A stretch of 64,000 bases of DNA from positions 558,001 through 622,000 of the forward strand of contig JAVTLE010000005.1 of the NCBI GenBank assembly GCA_033439295.1. The letters are read 5' to 3'. A program made the position numbers and the translations under genes. Positions 24,701 to 36,942 of this stretch are shown one piece after another. Numbering within the stretch: position 1 is the stretch's first letter; every line of letters begins with the position of its first letter. The stretch comes from Deuterostichococcus epilithicus (lineage: Eukaryota; Chlorophyta; Trebouxiophyceae; Prasiolales; Stichococcaceae). A model generated the notes under the pieces. The model made no database searches and had not been told where the DNA came from. It saw only the letters and a list, made by a program, of their open reading frames with translations.

Positions 24701-27700
24701 CTACGAGGCCGGCTCTGAGGCGCCGCCAGAGAGCCAGGAGCCCCATCCGCCCAGCAGGCCGGCTGCTTCCTCACCTTCCGCGCCCACACCTGCGCATGGC
24801 ATTCGGATTGCTGTCACCGCACCTGCATGGCCTGAGCGACTTTCCACTGCTCCACGAACCAGACGCGAGACGCAACGCAGCCCCATTTGAGCATCTGCAG
24901 TGGTCGGAGGTGCTGGTGGCATGGGCGGTGACTCCAGAGGCCGCCGAGAAGGGCGCACCTGCGGCGGTCTCCCAGCGTGCGGCGCTCTCCTGGCAGCGCG
25001 CCGTGTCTGCGGGGCTGAATTTGAGCATGGTCGCCAGCACCGGCAGCAGAGCGCGCATCTCGCCTGCGCAGCAGCAGCGGCTGCAGTTGTGGCACGTCTC
25101 CAGGCCGTGAGGGCGCCTGAACAGCATCGGGGGCGGGGGGAGCCCTGGCTTGAGCCAGCGGCAGACCGGGTTCGGACAGGGCCTGTGCGCAGCGCTACTG
25201 TTGGCGCAGAGTCAGCACGGCGTCTGCGACGGCCTGGAGGCTGCCGGGAGAGGCAGCCACACGGCAGGCCCGTCGGAGGAGGTGTGCACCCTTCTGGTAC
25301 AGCTGCAGGATGGTGTTCTTGAGGTACTGCATGTCCACCTCGCGGGCGGGCAGCTCCCGGCGCTGCGCCGCGCGCTCCACCTCCCGCAGCGCCTCCTGCG
25401 AGCCCACAAAGGGTTGATGTTGAGGGCTTTGTCATGAAACGACTGCTTGGACCCGCTTCGCCCCTCGCAGCTTGCAACCGCAGACCATGTGCGAAGCGCC
25501 CTTGTTGCACCAGCTCCGTGGCGTCATGCCAGGGCCAGGCAGCACCTTGAGGGCGGCCTCCTGCTCCACGCGCAGCGCCAGCTCCCGGTGCACATCCCGC
25601 AGCTCAGCCTCCAGCTGCTCCACCCGCCTGCGCAGGCAGGCGTGCCCGACTCAGACACTGGTTTCTGCAGAGGCGAGCCACACCTTGCTAGGGTCCGGCG
25701 TGTACTTGCTTGTCATGCACCCTGGAGGCGCACAGCCCTGCGGCAGGTGTGTGTGGCATGTTTGTGTCTCGAGGAGGCGGCAATGGTCAGAGGGAAGCTT
25801 GAATCTGTGTGTGCACGCACACGCTGCGAACAGGCATGCAGTAGGGGTTGCGGGCGTGGTGCGGCAGCCGCCCCAAGGGCAGGAGAGCAAGTACGGTTCC
25901 TGAACCCTGTGCCCAAAGGGACAGGGGCAAAACCGGCGCACATGTGCGCGCGGGCGAGCTGAGCATTGCGCGTCGCCGCCGCCCGCGCCGCCTCCAGCGC
26001 CCTCGTCTCTGGGAGCCCCGCGCCACCCTCCATTAAACCCTCCAGCCCGCCAAACAGGCCCGCGAGGCCGCCGCCGTCGCCAGGTGCGCCGCCGCCGCCG
26101 CCGCTGGCACCGGTCGCGGCGCTGTCCGCGCGGNCGAAGCCGTCGGCGTAGCTGCCGGCGCGGCTGGCGGCGGGCGACGCGCCGCCCCAGCCGCCGCCAG
26201 GCTGCTGCTGCGCGGCGGCGCTGAGGCTGGGCGCGCGTCCGAGGCTGGCGCCGCGGCCGTGGCGGCCGCCGGGCGTGCTGGCAGCCGACAGGCTGCCGTG
26301 CCGCCGGGGCGTGGACGATGCATCGACTGCCGGCAGCAAACGTTTCAGTCAAGTGGCACAGACTGTTGCCCAGGCCATGCCACAGGCCATGCCACAAGGC
26401 TGGCGCCTGCCAATGCGGGTGCCGACCCACGGCCGTGTTCCAGCGGCCCCAGACATCACTGCTGCGGTCGGCGTCACGCAGCACCCTAGACATCCAATCG
26501 ACAAGCATCCGGATGGACGCTGCCACGCACCGAACTCCTCGTCTTCGTCTGCGTCATCGAAGGTGAGCGCCCGAGCGGCACCCTCCTGCGCAGCGGGGGT
26601 GCCGGCGGAACGCGGCGTGCCGCCGCGCTCGAGGTCCGCCTGCAGCACAGTGCAAGGCTTCGGGTCCAGGGCCTTCGCTTCAGTACTGAGGTCGTGGGGT
26701 GGGCAGAGACCTGCAACCTTTTCACATGGAAGCCGGCGGGTGCTGTGCCCCGCGAGCTTTGACAGGGGAGCCCCCGGCGGCGGCCTCGACGCCAGCCCTG
26801 CGGCCGCGGCAACCGCCTCGCAGCCGATGCGCATCCACGCAGCGGCCCATCAGCGAGAGCATAGCATCCGGGGAAACAGGGCCGGCGCAAGTCCGCAAAC
26901 TCATCGGCCTCACCAGCCGGGCGGCAAGGCTGGCGACCTCTTCGCGCAGTGCCGCGGTCACGCCCAGCAGCCGAGTGACCTCCGCCTCCCGCGCCTCTGC
27001 TAGCGCCGATGCCGCATCCCGCGCCGCCGCCGCCTGAACGCACAGCCAGCCGGGTCCATGAGGGTGTCTCGGCGGGCGAGAGCTCGGCGGAGCAAGCTGG
27101 AGCCCGGGGCATGCTCCACCGCAGGGCAGCTGCGGCTGTGAGAGCCAGCAAGACTCCGGCCGCTGGCATCCCGGCGTCAGCTCATGCAGTTCATGCTCGA
27201 CAAGGGGGACACAACCGATCGAGGACAGGCCGCAACCATGGCGGCGGGAGGCCCCGGGGGAGGCTTTAGCCGAGAGCCAGGTGTGGGTCACCTCCGCAAC
27301 TGCGGCCTTGGCGGCCTCGTCCTGCGCCGACAGCACATTCGAATCGGACTGAGCCGCCTCCGCCGCCTCCGCTGCCGCCTCCAGCGCCGCCGCAGCCGCC
27401 GTCAGCTGCTGCTCGAGCTGCTGCACCCGAGCTTCAGCTGCGTCCCGGCTGCGACACGCGCACAGACGGGATGCAACGTTGGATGCGCTGCATCAGCCAC
27501 TGGAACTCGGTGCGACTAGACTCCCAGAGAAGCGCAACCCGCAGAGCCGCAGTGCAGAGCACGTTGCTGCATTGCGCCACTGCAGGCGGCCGCAGTTCAG
27601 GCAGGGCCTGCCGCTGAGCCCCGCTTTCGCTTTGGACCACGAGGGCCCCATGTTGGGTTCTCGTCGACTAGCGGCATTCGACGAGGGAGTCTGCACCTGG

Positions 27701-30700
27701 CCCGAGCCTCTGCTGCCTGCCGAGTTGCAGACGCCTCTGCTGCCTGGTGCAGCTGCAGCTGTGCCTCCAGCTCCTATCAAAAGGGGTGAGAAACCGTCTC
27801 AAAACGGACTGCGCGACTGATCAAGCAAGCCTCGAGAGGGGTGACCGTGAACAGGTTGGAGGACCAAGCTAAAGCAGCGGACTGGGAGCTCAGCCCTGCA
27901 GGCTGGAGACTTTCGGCTCCAGGCAGGAGCTGGCAGTGGAGCCCGCAAGCTGCGGTGCATGCAAGATGCATCAGGGCGTGCGCGCCTGCAGCTGCTGCTC
28001 AAATGCCTCGTCTGCTGTGGCGAGGCGCGCTTCATACTGCTCCCGCTGCTCCTGTGCCTGCTGCACGCTCTGCAAGGGGGCAGATGGCGCGCAAGGTGAG
28101 CGGCATCGAGGCGGTTCGGCCGCGATCCGTGCCAACGTCAGGGCTGGGGCTAGTTTCCTTGCGGCTGCTCGCCGTCAACAGACGGCTGGAGGGTTGATGC
28201 TGGCGGCCGTCCAGCTGTGCAAGCAGCTGCCACAGGCTGCGGGCAGTGAACACCGGAGCATCTCGTCGTCGTCACGACCAGGAGTCCCACACGATTCCAC
28301 CCCAGCGCAGAGCAGGGGAACAGTCCCGGCCAGCAGAGCAAAGACACCCTGACACATGAGCGCATGACATGGGGAGGGAGGCGGCAAGCACACCCGATCG
28401 AGCTCGCGCCGCGCGTCGGCGGCGGCGGCTTCCGCAGCGGCCAACGCGGCCGCGGCGTCGGGCGCGCCGGCGGACGCCTCCCGCGCAGCCCGCAGCTCGG
28501 CCTCCTTACCCTTGAGCAGCGCATGCGCGCGCGCCTGCAAGAGGACACCTGACCAACGTCAATCCTTGAAGCAACAAGCCAAAATGACTTGGTGCCTCCA
28601 GCGGAGGAGCGCCGCCTCGGCAGCATCGAGGCGGCGGCGCTGCGCTACGCTCCCAAGCGCGCGCCCGCGCCTGCGAGGGCGTAGTGTTTAGGCCCCTCAG
28701 CCCTGAACATCTTGGTTCCTCCAGCACAGGAGCGCCGCCTTGGCAGCATCGAGGCGGCGGCGCTGCGCTGCTGTTCCCAAGCGTGCGGCTGCGCCTCCGG
28801 CGCACTTGCTTGCAGGTGGTGACACACGGCTCACTGCATCAAGACTCGAGGTGAGCAGCGGATCCCAGCATTGGAACGGCATGTGCGCCTGCCTAAAAAC
28901 TTGGAGGCAGCATCACAAAGGCACTTGTGGCCAAAACGTCCTGCCTGCGTGACTGCCCCACGTCAGTCCCACCTTGTATACTTTCCCGCCTTGTATACTG
29001 TAAAACTCTAAACCCTAAACCCCACCTTGTAGTCGCGCAGCTCGCCCTGGAAGCGGGCCGCCTGGGCGTCCGCCTCAGCGGCGCGCCCCTCCGCGGCATC
29101 CGCAGCATCTCGCGCAGCCTGCAGCTGTTGTGCCGCCGCATCGGCGGCCTCGGCCGCCGCCGCGTCCGCCCGTTGCTTCTCTTTGGTCGCCCTGCCGGCG
29201 GCGCAAGGTGCACGGAATGTAGTGGTTCGAGCAGAGGGACTCCCTGCCACAAATGTGCTGTCTTGTTCCGTCATCCGCCTGTCTGATTTGCAGGTGGTCG
29301 ACGCTGCTCACACCTGCAGGCCGCTCACGTCAGCTGCACCACAGGCCCAACTTGACAGCGTTCCCCCCCGGCCTCCCATGCAATGAGCCCCGTGTGCTGG
29401 TCAGCACCACTGCAGGCAGCAGGGCGAGCAGCAGGGGCGGCGCGGCGGGCACCTGTCGAGCTTGCGCTTCATCTCGCCCATGGCCTTCTTCACGCGCTCC
29501 CGCTCGGCGTCCTGCTCCCGCCTGGCCTTCGCCAGCGCCGCCCGTGCGGCCTCGGCGCCGGCCTCGGCGGCCGCGGCCGCCGCCTGCGCCGCGGTGGCGG
29601 CGGCGTCTGCCTCGGCCTGCGCGCGCCGCGCCGCCGACAGCTCGCAGGAGCGCCCTTCCAGCGCCACCTGAAGCGACGCCAGCTGCCCGTCCTGCAGGCG
29701 GCGCATGGTGTGAACATTGAGAAAGTAATAAAAGAAAGACATGCAAGGCGCCTCGTCAGAAGTCTGTCTTGAGGATCGCAAGTCCAGACACGGTCAGCGG
29801 CCCAGGGCGCCACCGTCCGTCCACGCAGCGGCCACAGCGTCTCGTGCGGCGCGGCACGCGGGGTGCATGCCAGCGAGGAACGGCTGAGCAGCCAGCGCCT
29901 CTGAGGCAGACGTCGTTGTGTCCGCGTGGCTCTGGCACATCTGCGGATGCATGTGCTGCTCGCCAGGTCAGTAAGACTGCGGGCACACTGCTCACCGCGT
30001 CGATGTCGGAGCCCGCATCCGCTGGCGCGGCAGCGGCCACGGCCGCCTGCTGTTGCGCCTTCTCGAGTGCCCCGCACGCTTCCGCGAGCTGTGCCTCCAG
30101 TTCCTTGACCTGTGCAAATCCTAAACTCGTCACAAAACAGCCTGTGTGATGGCACACCATCGACACAAGTCAAGACTCCTGAAGGTGCTGACTCGACATT
30201 GCAGGCGCAGCGGTACCTTGCCGCAATGCTTGACAAGTGGGAGATCTGAGCAGCAGACAATTCCTGCAGTCAATGTAAGGACTCGCGAGCTTGCTCCAGC
30301 ACCTGGGCTCTCAGGGCTCCAGCCAGCAGGCAATGGCTGGTCGCACGCACTGCGAAACCTCCCGCGCGGTCATCCACAAGCTGTTAAGGATCCCAGAGGC
30401 ACACCTTGGCGGCATGTTCGGCCTGGCGGCGGCGCGTCATGTGCACAAACTTCTTCTTAGCATCCGCCAGCTCCTGCACTGCTTTGTCCCTCGCCTGCAA
30501 GGCGACAGGAACGTTGTTGGATTCTTGCCCCGGAGTGCGGCAACGAGGACTGGCGCTGCGAGCGGGGTGTGCTCGCATGGCGCCACCAGCTGCAGCAGCC
30601 TGCTCCCCTGACCCAGGCGCCGCTGTCCAGGCACGACAGTCGCACGGCTGCTTCAGGTGTGTCTGGCGAAGCCTACAAAGTCTGCCCAGGCCACACAGAT

Positions 30701-33700
30701 GCGCCACGCCAAGGTCACACCTGTGCCAGCGCCTGGCTGTCGTCTGCAGGCTCCGCAGGGCTGGCCGCCGCTGCCGCACCGCCCTCGGCACCAGCGCTCG
30801 CCGGACGCCCGTTGACCTGAGCCGCCTGCACATCTGTCTCGTCTGCCCCTGCCACGTCCCGCTGCTGCTGCTGCTGCTGCTGTGGCTGCTGCTGTGATGC
30901 CGCCTCTTGTGCCGCCTGCAGCTGCGCTCGAGCGTCAGCCAGTTGCGCGTGCGCATCCTCGAGCTGCTGCATGAGCGCTGCCGCATCCGCCGCTTCCAGC
31001 TGCGTCCGTGCATTGGCCAGCTGCGCCTGCGCTTCCGCGAGCTGTTGCCTGAGTGCCCCCGTGTCTGCCGCTTCCTGCTGCGCCTGTGCATCGGCCAGCT
31101 GAGCCTGCGCTTCTGCGAGCTGACCTTTGAGCGACTCTGCATCCGCCGCCGCAGACTCGGCTGCCGATAGCTGTGCCCTGAGCGACTCCGAGCCAGTCGC
31201 CACGACCGCCCCTGCTGCCTGTGCTGCATCTGCCAGCTGCGTCCTGAGATCGTCTGCCTCTGCGGCTGCGGCGGTCGCCTCGGCCAGCTGCGTCCTGAGC
31301 GCCTCCGCATCTGCCGCCACGGCTTCGGCCTCCTCTAGCTGCGTCCTGAGCGACTGCGCTTCTGCTGCGGCGGCCTTGGTCGCCTGGTCAGCGTCTGCGA
31401 GCTGCGTTTTGAGGCTGTTGGCCTCTGCAGCTGCGGCAGTCGCCTCGGCCAGCTGCGTCCTGAGCGCCTCCGCATCTGCCACCGCGGCTTCGGCCTCCTC
31501 TAGCTGCGCCCTGAGCGACTGCGCTTCTGCTGCGGCGGCCTCGGCCGTCTGTTTTGCGTCCGTCAGCTGCGCGTGGAGACTCTCGGCCTCTGCGGCTCCG
31601 GCGGTCGCATCGGCCAGCTGCGCCCGGAGCGCTTCCGCGTCTGCCGCTGCAGACCCAGCATCCGCGAGCTGGGTCTTTGCAACCTCGGCCTCAGCCGTCA
31701 GATCCGCCAGCCGCTGCCGAAGCCCTGCCGACTCCGCCGCCGTCGCCTCTGCCTCGGCGAGCCCCGCCTCCAGCGCCGCCGCTGTGTCTGCTGCCGCCGT
31801 CGCCTCCTTCAGCTGCGCCCGCACGGCCGAGGCGTCCGCTGCTTCCGCCTCGAGCGCCGCCGCGTGCGCCTCCAGTTTGGCTTGCCGCGCCCGCAGCGCG
31901 TCAGCGTCTGTCAGCACGGTCTTGGCCCCGGCAAGCTGCGCCTGGAGAGCGGCGACCTCCGCGGCCGCCTGCGCAAGCTGCTGCCGGAGGGCGGCCGCGT
32001 CCGCTTCCGCCGCTTCCGCTGCCCCTGCCTGCTGGGCTGCCGCCCCGTCGAGCTGCGCCTGCGCGCCACCACAAGCAGCTCAGGGTGCGAGTGCTGGACA
32101 GGCGTCAGGACGCAGCACACAGCCTGACGGCAGGATGAGAGGCGCTGGCAGGTGCTCTACTTTGCTGGTCCACCAAGTGCCAAGGAGGCGCTCACACGAT
32201 GTGGCAAGCCGCCGCCAGGAAACAGCGCATCAAATATGTGGCAGCAGGAAGGAGCACATCGGCAGAACGTAGCCGACGCCACCTGCAGCGACTGGAGGCG
32301 TCCGGCACCCTCCACGCCAGCCTCCTCCGCGCCTGCTTCTGCTGCTTCCTGCAGCGCCTCCACCTGGTCGTGCAGCTGCCGCTGCCCCGCGGCGCCACCG
32401 CCGCCCCAGCTGCCGCCGCTGCTGCCATCGGGACCCCCCGAGGGCTCGTCGGCGGGTTGACCGGCGGCGGCCTCCAGCTGGGCCTCCAGCTCGGCGACCC
32501 GCGCCTGCAGTGTCTCGGCGGCGTCCGCCTGCCGCCGCGCCGCCTGCAGCGCCGCCCGCAGCTGCGCCGCCTCCTCGGCTGCCGTAGCGGGCGAGTCTGT
32601 GTCCTCTCGCCGCCGAGCCTGCGGCGAACCAGGCAGCAGGAGTCAGCAACCTCGGTGGCAAGCTCAGTTGATGCCTGGACAGACGCAATGCCGGTCCACC
32701 GTCCTAAGCCTCAGCATGTTGCTGCAATGACGTCAGTGCAGCTGTCCTTACCTGTTGAGCAGCTGCCAGCTCGGCCTCGAGCTCGGAGAGACGCGCCTCC
32801 AATGCAGCGGTCGCTGCTTCTTCCGCCTCGTCTTTGCTGCTGTCGGGCGCCGCGGCCGCCAGCGCGGCCTCGAGCTCCGCCACGTGGGCAGCGGCGGCCT
32901 CTGCGTTGGCGGTCGCATCTGCGGCACGCAGGACCTGTCGCACAGGCACAGGCACGGCTCAGCGGCAGCGGAATCGGGTGCCGGTCGAGCCGATCTGAAG
33001 GTGCCGCTCTGTGCTGCATGAGCGTCTGCTCCCACCAGCTGCAATGGCGGCACACCTGCTGCACGGTGTCGCCTCCTGGGCTGCTCTGCAAGGCGCCGAC
33101 CCCATCGACAAAGCAAGGCTTGGGGTCCGTGCGGAAGGCTGGAAGGTGTTCACCTCGTCGCCGAGCGCGGCCGCGTGTTTCTTGCGCTCGTCCGCCAGGA
33201 TGCCCTGCAGCTTGGACACCTGCAGCAGCGACGGGTTTAGGGCTAAGGGTCAAGCACTGTCTTGCACACAATGCAGACATGCGGTTGCGGGGCGCCCGCG
33301 GGACGCTGCGACATCCACGGCGGGCGCTGCGGGTGTAGAATGCTGACAGTGACAAGCATGCCTGCTGCATGCACATCAACAGAGGTTTCCAAAAGGTGAA
33401 AAGGTGTTCCCACCTGTCGGTCGGCCTCGGCCAGCTCAGTGCGGAATCCGGTCAGCTGTTTTTGGCAGGCGTCCAGCTCCGCTTCCAGCACCTCCGCTCG
33501 CTGGCCAGCTTCTGCCGCCTTCTTGGCTGCTGACAGCTGCACACAGCACTGCAGCCTTCAGCGGACATGCGGCCCTCATGCCACTGCTTGCAGTGCGCCT
33601 GCACCCGAAAGTGCTGCCGGTTCTGGCTCTACAAGACTCCTCGGCCAGGCAGCGGCCAAGCAGCTGCCGACCGCTGACATTCCTTGACAAAGCCACGAGA

Positions 33701-36700
33701 GCTTGGGTCGAGCGTTCCTTCGGTTTCGGCATTATTGCCTGAACAATGCAGGGCTTGAAACACCTGCTCCTGCAGCGCGCACTGCCACCGAGTATGCAGT
33801 GTTCTGACGACTCGTCCAATGCTTTGTGTATGTGCATCATCGTGCACATGCTCAGCATGCGCTCACACCGCGGACAGCGGCGTTTGCAATGGCATGTGGC
33901 TGCAGGTACCTTTCAGCGAGCTGCGCATCTGCCAAGGCATGCAATTGGAGCAGCTTTCCATGGACTAGTCACAACCGGTCACGGTGCCGCACCTGTGCAT
34001 CCAGCTCGCCAACGCGCTGCCGTGCGGCGGCCAATGCCTCGCGCTCGGAGGCCAGCTCCGACTGCAACACCGCCAGCTGCCCCTGTAGCTCCGCAACCTG
34101 CCGTGACGCAATCTGTTCAGTCTCTACTGAAGCTTCGCGTTTGTGGGCATTGGCATATGCAGGCACAACCACAGCCCCTCACATGGTGTGAGGCAATGCA
34201 GGGGCCTGCCATCGCCACTGTAATCGCTGTGCCGCAAGCTTCGCTTCGGAAGGTCACCGCCTCCCCAGGCCACCACCTGCTGGTGCAGCTGCTGCATCGC
34301 GGCCACAGGCACTGCGTTCACTGCCGCGCCTGCCTTGCCCACTGGTGCTGCCCCAGCCTGTGGCGGCTGCGCTGTCCCTACCTCGGAGGCGCCGGCACCG
34401 GCGTCCGCCGGCTGGTCGCCTGCCTCCAGCTCTGCCACCCGCAGCTGCAGCTGCTGCGACTCCGATCTTGCCTGCTCCAGAGCGAGAGCATTGTGTTTTT
34501 CGGCTGTGGCAACTGCGGCTGTTGTATTGGCCGCTAATTCCTCAAGCGCTGCTGTGTGCTCGTCCCTGGCAGCAATGGCTGCCGACGTTGCGTCGGCCGC
34601 CACCGCCTCTAGCGCTGCCGAGTGCCGCCGCTCGGCGTCCGCGGCAGCCGCCGCCGCATCGGCGGCTGCCGCTTCCAGCGCCGCAGCATGCTGCTCTTCG
34701 ACAGCCGCAGCGGCTGCAGCAGCATCGATTGCTGCCGCCTCTTGCGCTGCGACGCTGTCGGCCTTGGCCGCTGCCAGACTGTCGCCTGCGGCAGCGACCA
34801 CAGAATCCAGCTCGGCCACGCGACCCTCCAGCCGCGCCACGCTGGCGGCCTGCTGCCGCAGCGCCTCCGCCGCGCTGCTCACCTTGGCCACTACCGCCTG
34901 CACAGGGCAAGGTTCAGGGTTTTAGGGTTTGGCAGAGCCGTCGACGCTTGTCATGGAGACGTGTCGGCGCCCACTTTTGCGCTCTAAGCGGGCCTAACTT
35001 GATGTCATCCTGTGCTGCATGCTGTGACGACGCACCACGGCATCGCGCCGTGCGTCCCAGACGGCACGTAATCGTCCTGCCCTCGGCGTGCGCGCCCAAC
35101 AAGGGCGCAAGGACCTCTGGACATAGCATGAGGGCACCACCCCCCACCTTCGCCTGTGCCTCCTCAGCCGCCGCCGCCTGCGCCATTTGCTCCCGCTGCG
35201 CCTCGTGCGACGCCTGTGCCGCCTGCAGCCGCCGCGCCGCGTCAGCAGAGTCTGCTTCCGCCGCCTCCACCGCCGCCACGAGCTTCTCCAGCTCCAGTTC
35301 CTGGTCTGCCTGCAAGTAGGGGCGCAAACAGTGTTAAGTGTTCGGGCATCATGAGGCCACCCTGGCGGGCATGTCACTGCATGCGAGCCACCCAGTGGGT
35401 GTTCCCATCATTCCTGCTCCCCATGCGCCTTCAGGCAGAGGGTGCACTGACGCCTGCCGGCTGCTATGCGCACGACGAAAACGAGCTGCGACCAAATTAT
35501 TGGGCAAGAGCTATTCGATGTGTTCGATTCGACAGTATTGACAGAGGAAACCGTTCCGCAAAGCAGCACACCTGCAGCTTCTCTGCCTTCGCGAGGGCGG
35601 CCTCCGCCTTCCCGGCTGCTGCTTTTGCCGCCTCTGCCGACGCGGTCAGGGCCCCCCTCTCCCCCTCAAACTGCTGCGCCGCCTGCCCAGCGCTGGCAGC
35701 AGACTGTGCTGCCTCGGCACGCGCCGCCTCCAAAGTTTTCTGCAAGTCGCCGGCCTCGCGTTCCCACCGCTGCTGCGCCGCCTTCGCAGCCGAGTCGGCT
35801 GCTGCAGCCGCCTCCTGCGCGGCAGCTGCGAGCGCCGCTTTCTCGGCTTCCCAGCCCGCCTCACGCGCCTCCAGCCGCTCCGCCGCCGCCGCCAGCTGCT
35901 GCGCCTGTGACCGCACCTCCTGCTGCGCATCCGCGAGCTGCTGCTGCACCTCCGACAGCGCCTGCTGCGTCTCAGACAGCTGCTGCTGCGAATCCGCGAG
36001 CCGCTGTTCGATGTCCGAGGAGTCTGCGGCGGACGACGACTTGGCGGCGTCCAGCGCGGCGCGCAGCTCCGTGAGCTGGGCCTCAAAGCCCGCAGCGCTC
36101 TCTGCGAGCTTCGCCTCCGCCGCCGCCCGCGCCTCCGTCGCCGCCNCTTCCGCCGCCGCCGCCGCCCGTGCCTCTGCCGCCACGGCGTCCGCTGCCCGAG
36201 CTTCGGCGGCCCGCTTTGCGGCGACTGCCTCGGCCCCTGCGGCGGCAGCCTGCTGCTTGGCCGAGGCGGCGCCTGCCTCCGCGGCCTCTGCCCGCTGCGT
36301 CGCCGCCGCGGCCTCGGCGATGGCCGCCTCCGCCTGGCTCACCGCCGCGTCCTTGTCGGCGGCCAGGTCCGGCAGCGCCACCTGGAGCGAACGCATCTGC
36401 TCGCGCAGCGCCGCGTTCTCGTCCCGCAGGTCGCCGCCGGAGCGCTGCGCTGTGGCCTCGGCAGCCGCTGCCCGTTTTTCGGCGGCCGTCGCCTCGTGCT
36501 TCGCCGCTGCCAGCTCCTCGCCCAGTAGGACCACCTGATGGCAGATGATGAAGTCCGGGTCTCTTGACTGACATCCAAAGGAGTATGTGAACATTCTGTG
36601 ATGTATGTAGGCGTGCCAGAGACATGTGAGGACTTGATCAGAACGTGCTAGAACGTGCTACGACAAATGCAAATATGCGTGCAGAGCGAGCCCTGTCAGT

Positions 36701-36942
36701 ACCTGCTGGCGCAGGGCATCGAGCTCGGCAGTGTCTGCGCCCTGTGGGACCGCATCGGCGGGCGCCGCCGACGCAGTGGCTGCGGCGCTGCTGAGCTCCT
36801 CAATACGCTTGTCGCGTGCGCGCAGCTTCTTGAGAGTTTCCAGGCACAGCTTCTGGAGCTCCTCCAGCGAAGCATTCGCGATGACCGCCGGCAGCTTGGG
36901 GGGCGCCTTGACCGGCGACTTTATGCCGCCGGCAGACGCCAT
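24701..36942 (-). CDS. GRIP-domain golgin (long coiled-coil protein of the trans-Golgi)
   Basis: 26 exons: 36942-36703, 36534-35572, 35309-35148, 34897-34277, 34112-33993, 33536-33414, 33219-33154, 32934-32752, 32618-32283, 32058-30721, 30494-30405, 30109-29996, 29691-29453, 29191-29026, 28534-28394, 28069-27986, 27773-27697, 27448-27302, 27033-26914, 26639-26531, 26326-25942, 25627-25546, 25395-25290, 25063-24959, 24789-24701, with possibly one more between 26914 and 26639. The start reads MASAGGIKSPVKAPPKLP. About 1,400 residues of alanine-rich heptads (LRTQLAEATAAAAEA type) follow. The C-terminus carries the GRIP domain: DMQYLKNTILQLYQK with the key tyrosine, then LLPVLATMLKFSPAD, and a tail GGWGSWLSGG. 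GRIP golgins bind ARL1-GTP on trans-Golgi membranes and tether vesicles. One intron appears to use a GC donor. Ambiguous bases occur at 26134 and 36147. Confidence 0.9.
28580..28810. repeat. Tandem pair of exon-like segments in a golgin intron
   Basis: Two copies of about 100 bases (near 28582-28680 and 28712-28805) share GAGCGCCGCCT, GGCAGCATCGAGGCGGCGGC and CCCAAGCG blocks. On the minus strand both are open in the frame QRRRLDAAxAALLxWRxQ, which resembles coiled-coil coding sequence. Confidence 0.75.
31198..31530 (-). repeat. In-frame 165-base tandem repeat in the golgin coiled coil
   Basis: GCCTCCTCTAGCTGCG starts near 31492 and again near 31327, with the same downstream order of segments. 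Each 55-residue unit contains EAQSLRxQLEEAEA, DAEALRTQLAEATAAAAEA and LADA parts. The rest of exon 10 has looser 14- and 28-residue periodicity. Confidence 0.85.

Noticed and set aside
31127-32272. 381-codon plus-strand serine/alanine-rich reading
   Set aside because: It is the antisense shadow of the GC-rich golgin coiled-coil exon.
33900-33930. 19-base golgin microexon
   Set aside because: Splice sites exist but it would shift the frame of the next exon.
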